This document shows positions 63,925 to 64,000 of a stretch of 64,000 bases of DNA, piece by piece; positions within the stretch are counted from its first letter, which is position 1; every line of letters begins with the position of its first letter. The notes below the pieces were generated by a model that saw only the letters and a list, made by a program, of their open reading frames with translations, searched no databases and was not told where the DNA came from. Origin of the DNA: DASQBT01 sp963782495 (GTDB lineage Bacteria; Pseudomonadota; Gammaproteobacteria; Burkholderiales; Thiobacillaceae); contig CAWAJU010000005.1 in the NCBI GenBank assembly GCA_963782495.1, forward strand, positions 240,868 to 304,867, written 5' to 3'. Both the position numbers and the translations under genes were made by a program.

Positions 63925-64000
<76 letters not shown>

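Overview
The window looks like a chromosomal segment of a free-living betaproteobacterium (inference). The evidence is the gene order mraZ-rsmH-ftsL-ftsI-murE-murF, the rsmI/yraN/SIS/BON-lipoprotein order, a groESL operon with both a sigma-32-like promoter and a CIRCE operator, a PEP-CTERM protein, a two-gene VC_2705-type symporter, and a very large c-di-GMP/phosphorelay gene load. Coding density is high and GC-rich codons are used throughout. I see no insertion sequence, phage, CRISPR array or rRNA.

Layout. 1-5621 (minus): start of the division and cell-wall cluster, with murF cut by the window edge, a promoter and four 10-bp MraZ boxes upstream of mraZ, and a 59-bp direct repeat in the murE-murF junction. 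5770-6102 (minus): RNase P RNA with its promoter and terminator. 6203-18176: housekeeping genes (DUF1269-type membrane protein, pyrC, rsmI, yraN, a GmhA/DiaA SIS protein, a BON lipoprotein, rfaE2, ubiD, dacB), a TviB/TviC-like nucleotide-sugar pair, a trypsin-like protease and bioA.

18617-35404 (plus) is the most unusual part. Seven tightly packed genes (gaps of 1-10 nt), followed by a diguanylate cyclase gene that overlaps the last of them by 4 nt, encode: a GAF domain fused to a HlyD adaptor; a PqqD-like domain fused to an M50 metalloprotease and a HlyD-like barrel; a shortened SecA paralogue; a hybrid kinase whose ATP-binding domain looks dead; a REC-GGDEF-EAL protein; a periplasmic adaptor; a giant surface-type protein with an N-terminal LEPR-XLL motif, DUF4347, cadherin-like repeats and a C-terminal membrane segment; and a PAS-GGDEF cyclase. 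No ABC or RND pump and no outer-membrane channel is encoded with them. I infer a dedicated route that exports and processes the giant protein under c-di-GMP control. In this sequence the giant gene is broken by two apparent single-base insertions, near 29764 and at 31135.

35458-40832 holds groESL, a 50-aa PEP-CTERM mini-protein missing from simple ORF calling, a metallophosphoesterase and a cation diffusion facilitator. 40842-55729 holds a cytochrome c'-like protein and then a second signalling island: an HPt protein, two giant hybrid kinases (about 1513 and 1740 aa), a DgcZ-like zinc-binding diguanylate cyclase, a REC-EAL phosphodiesterase and a double-receiver protein. 55750-64000 holds an FHA membrane protein with a trypsin-like protease, a cNMP/CBS/nucleotidyltransferase regulator with a DEDDh exonuclease, the symporter large and small subunits, a small membrane protein and tRNA-Phe(GAA).
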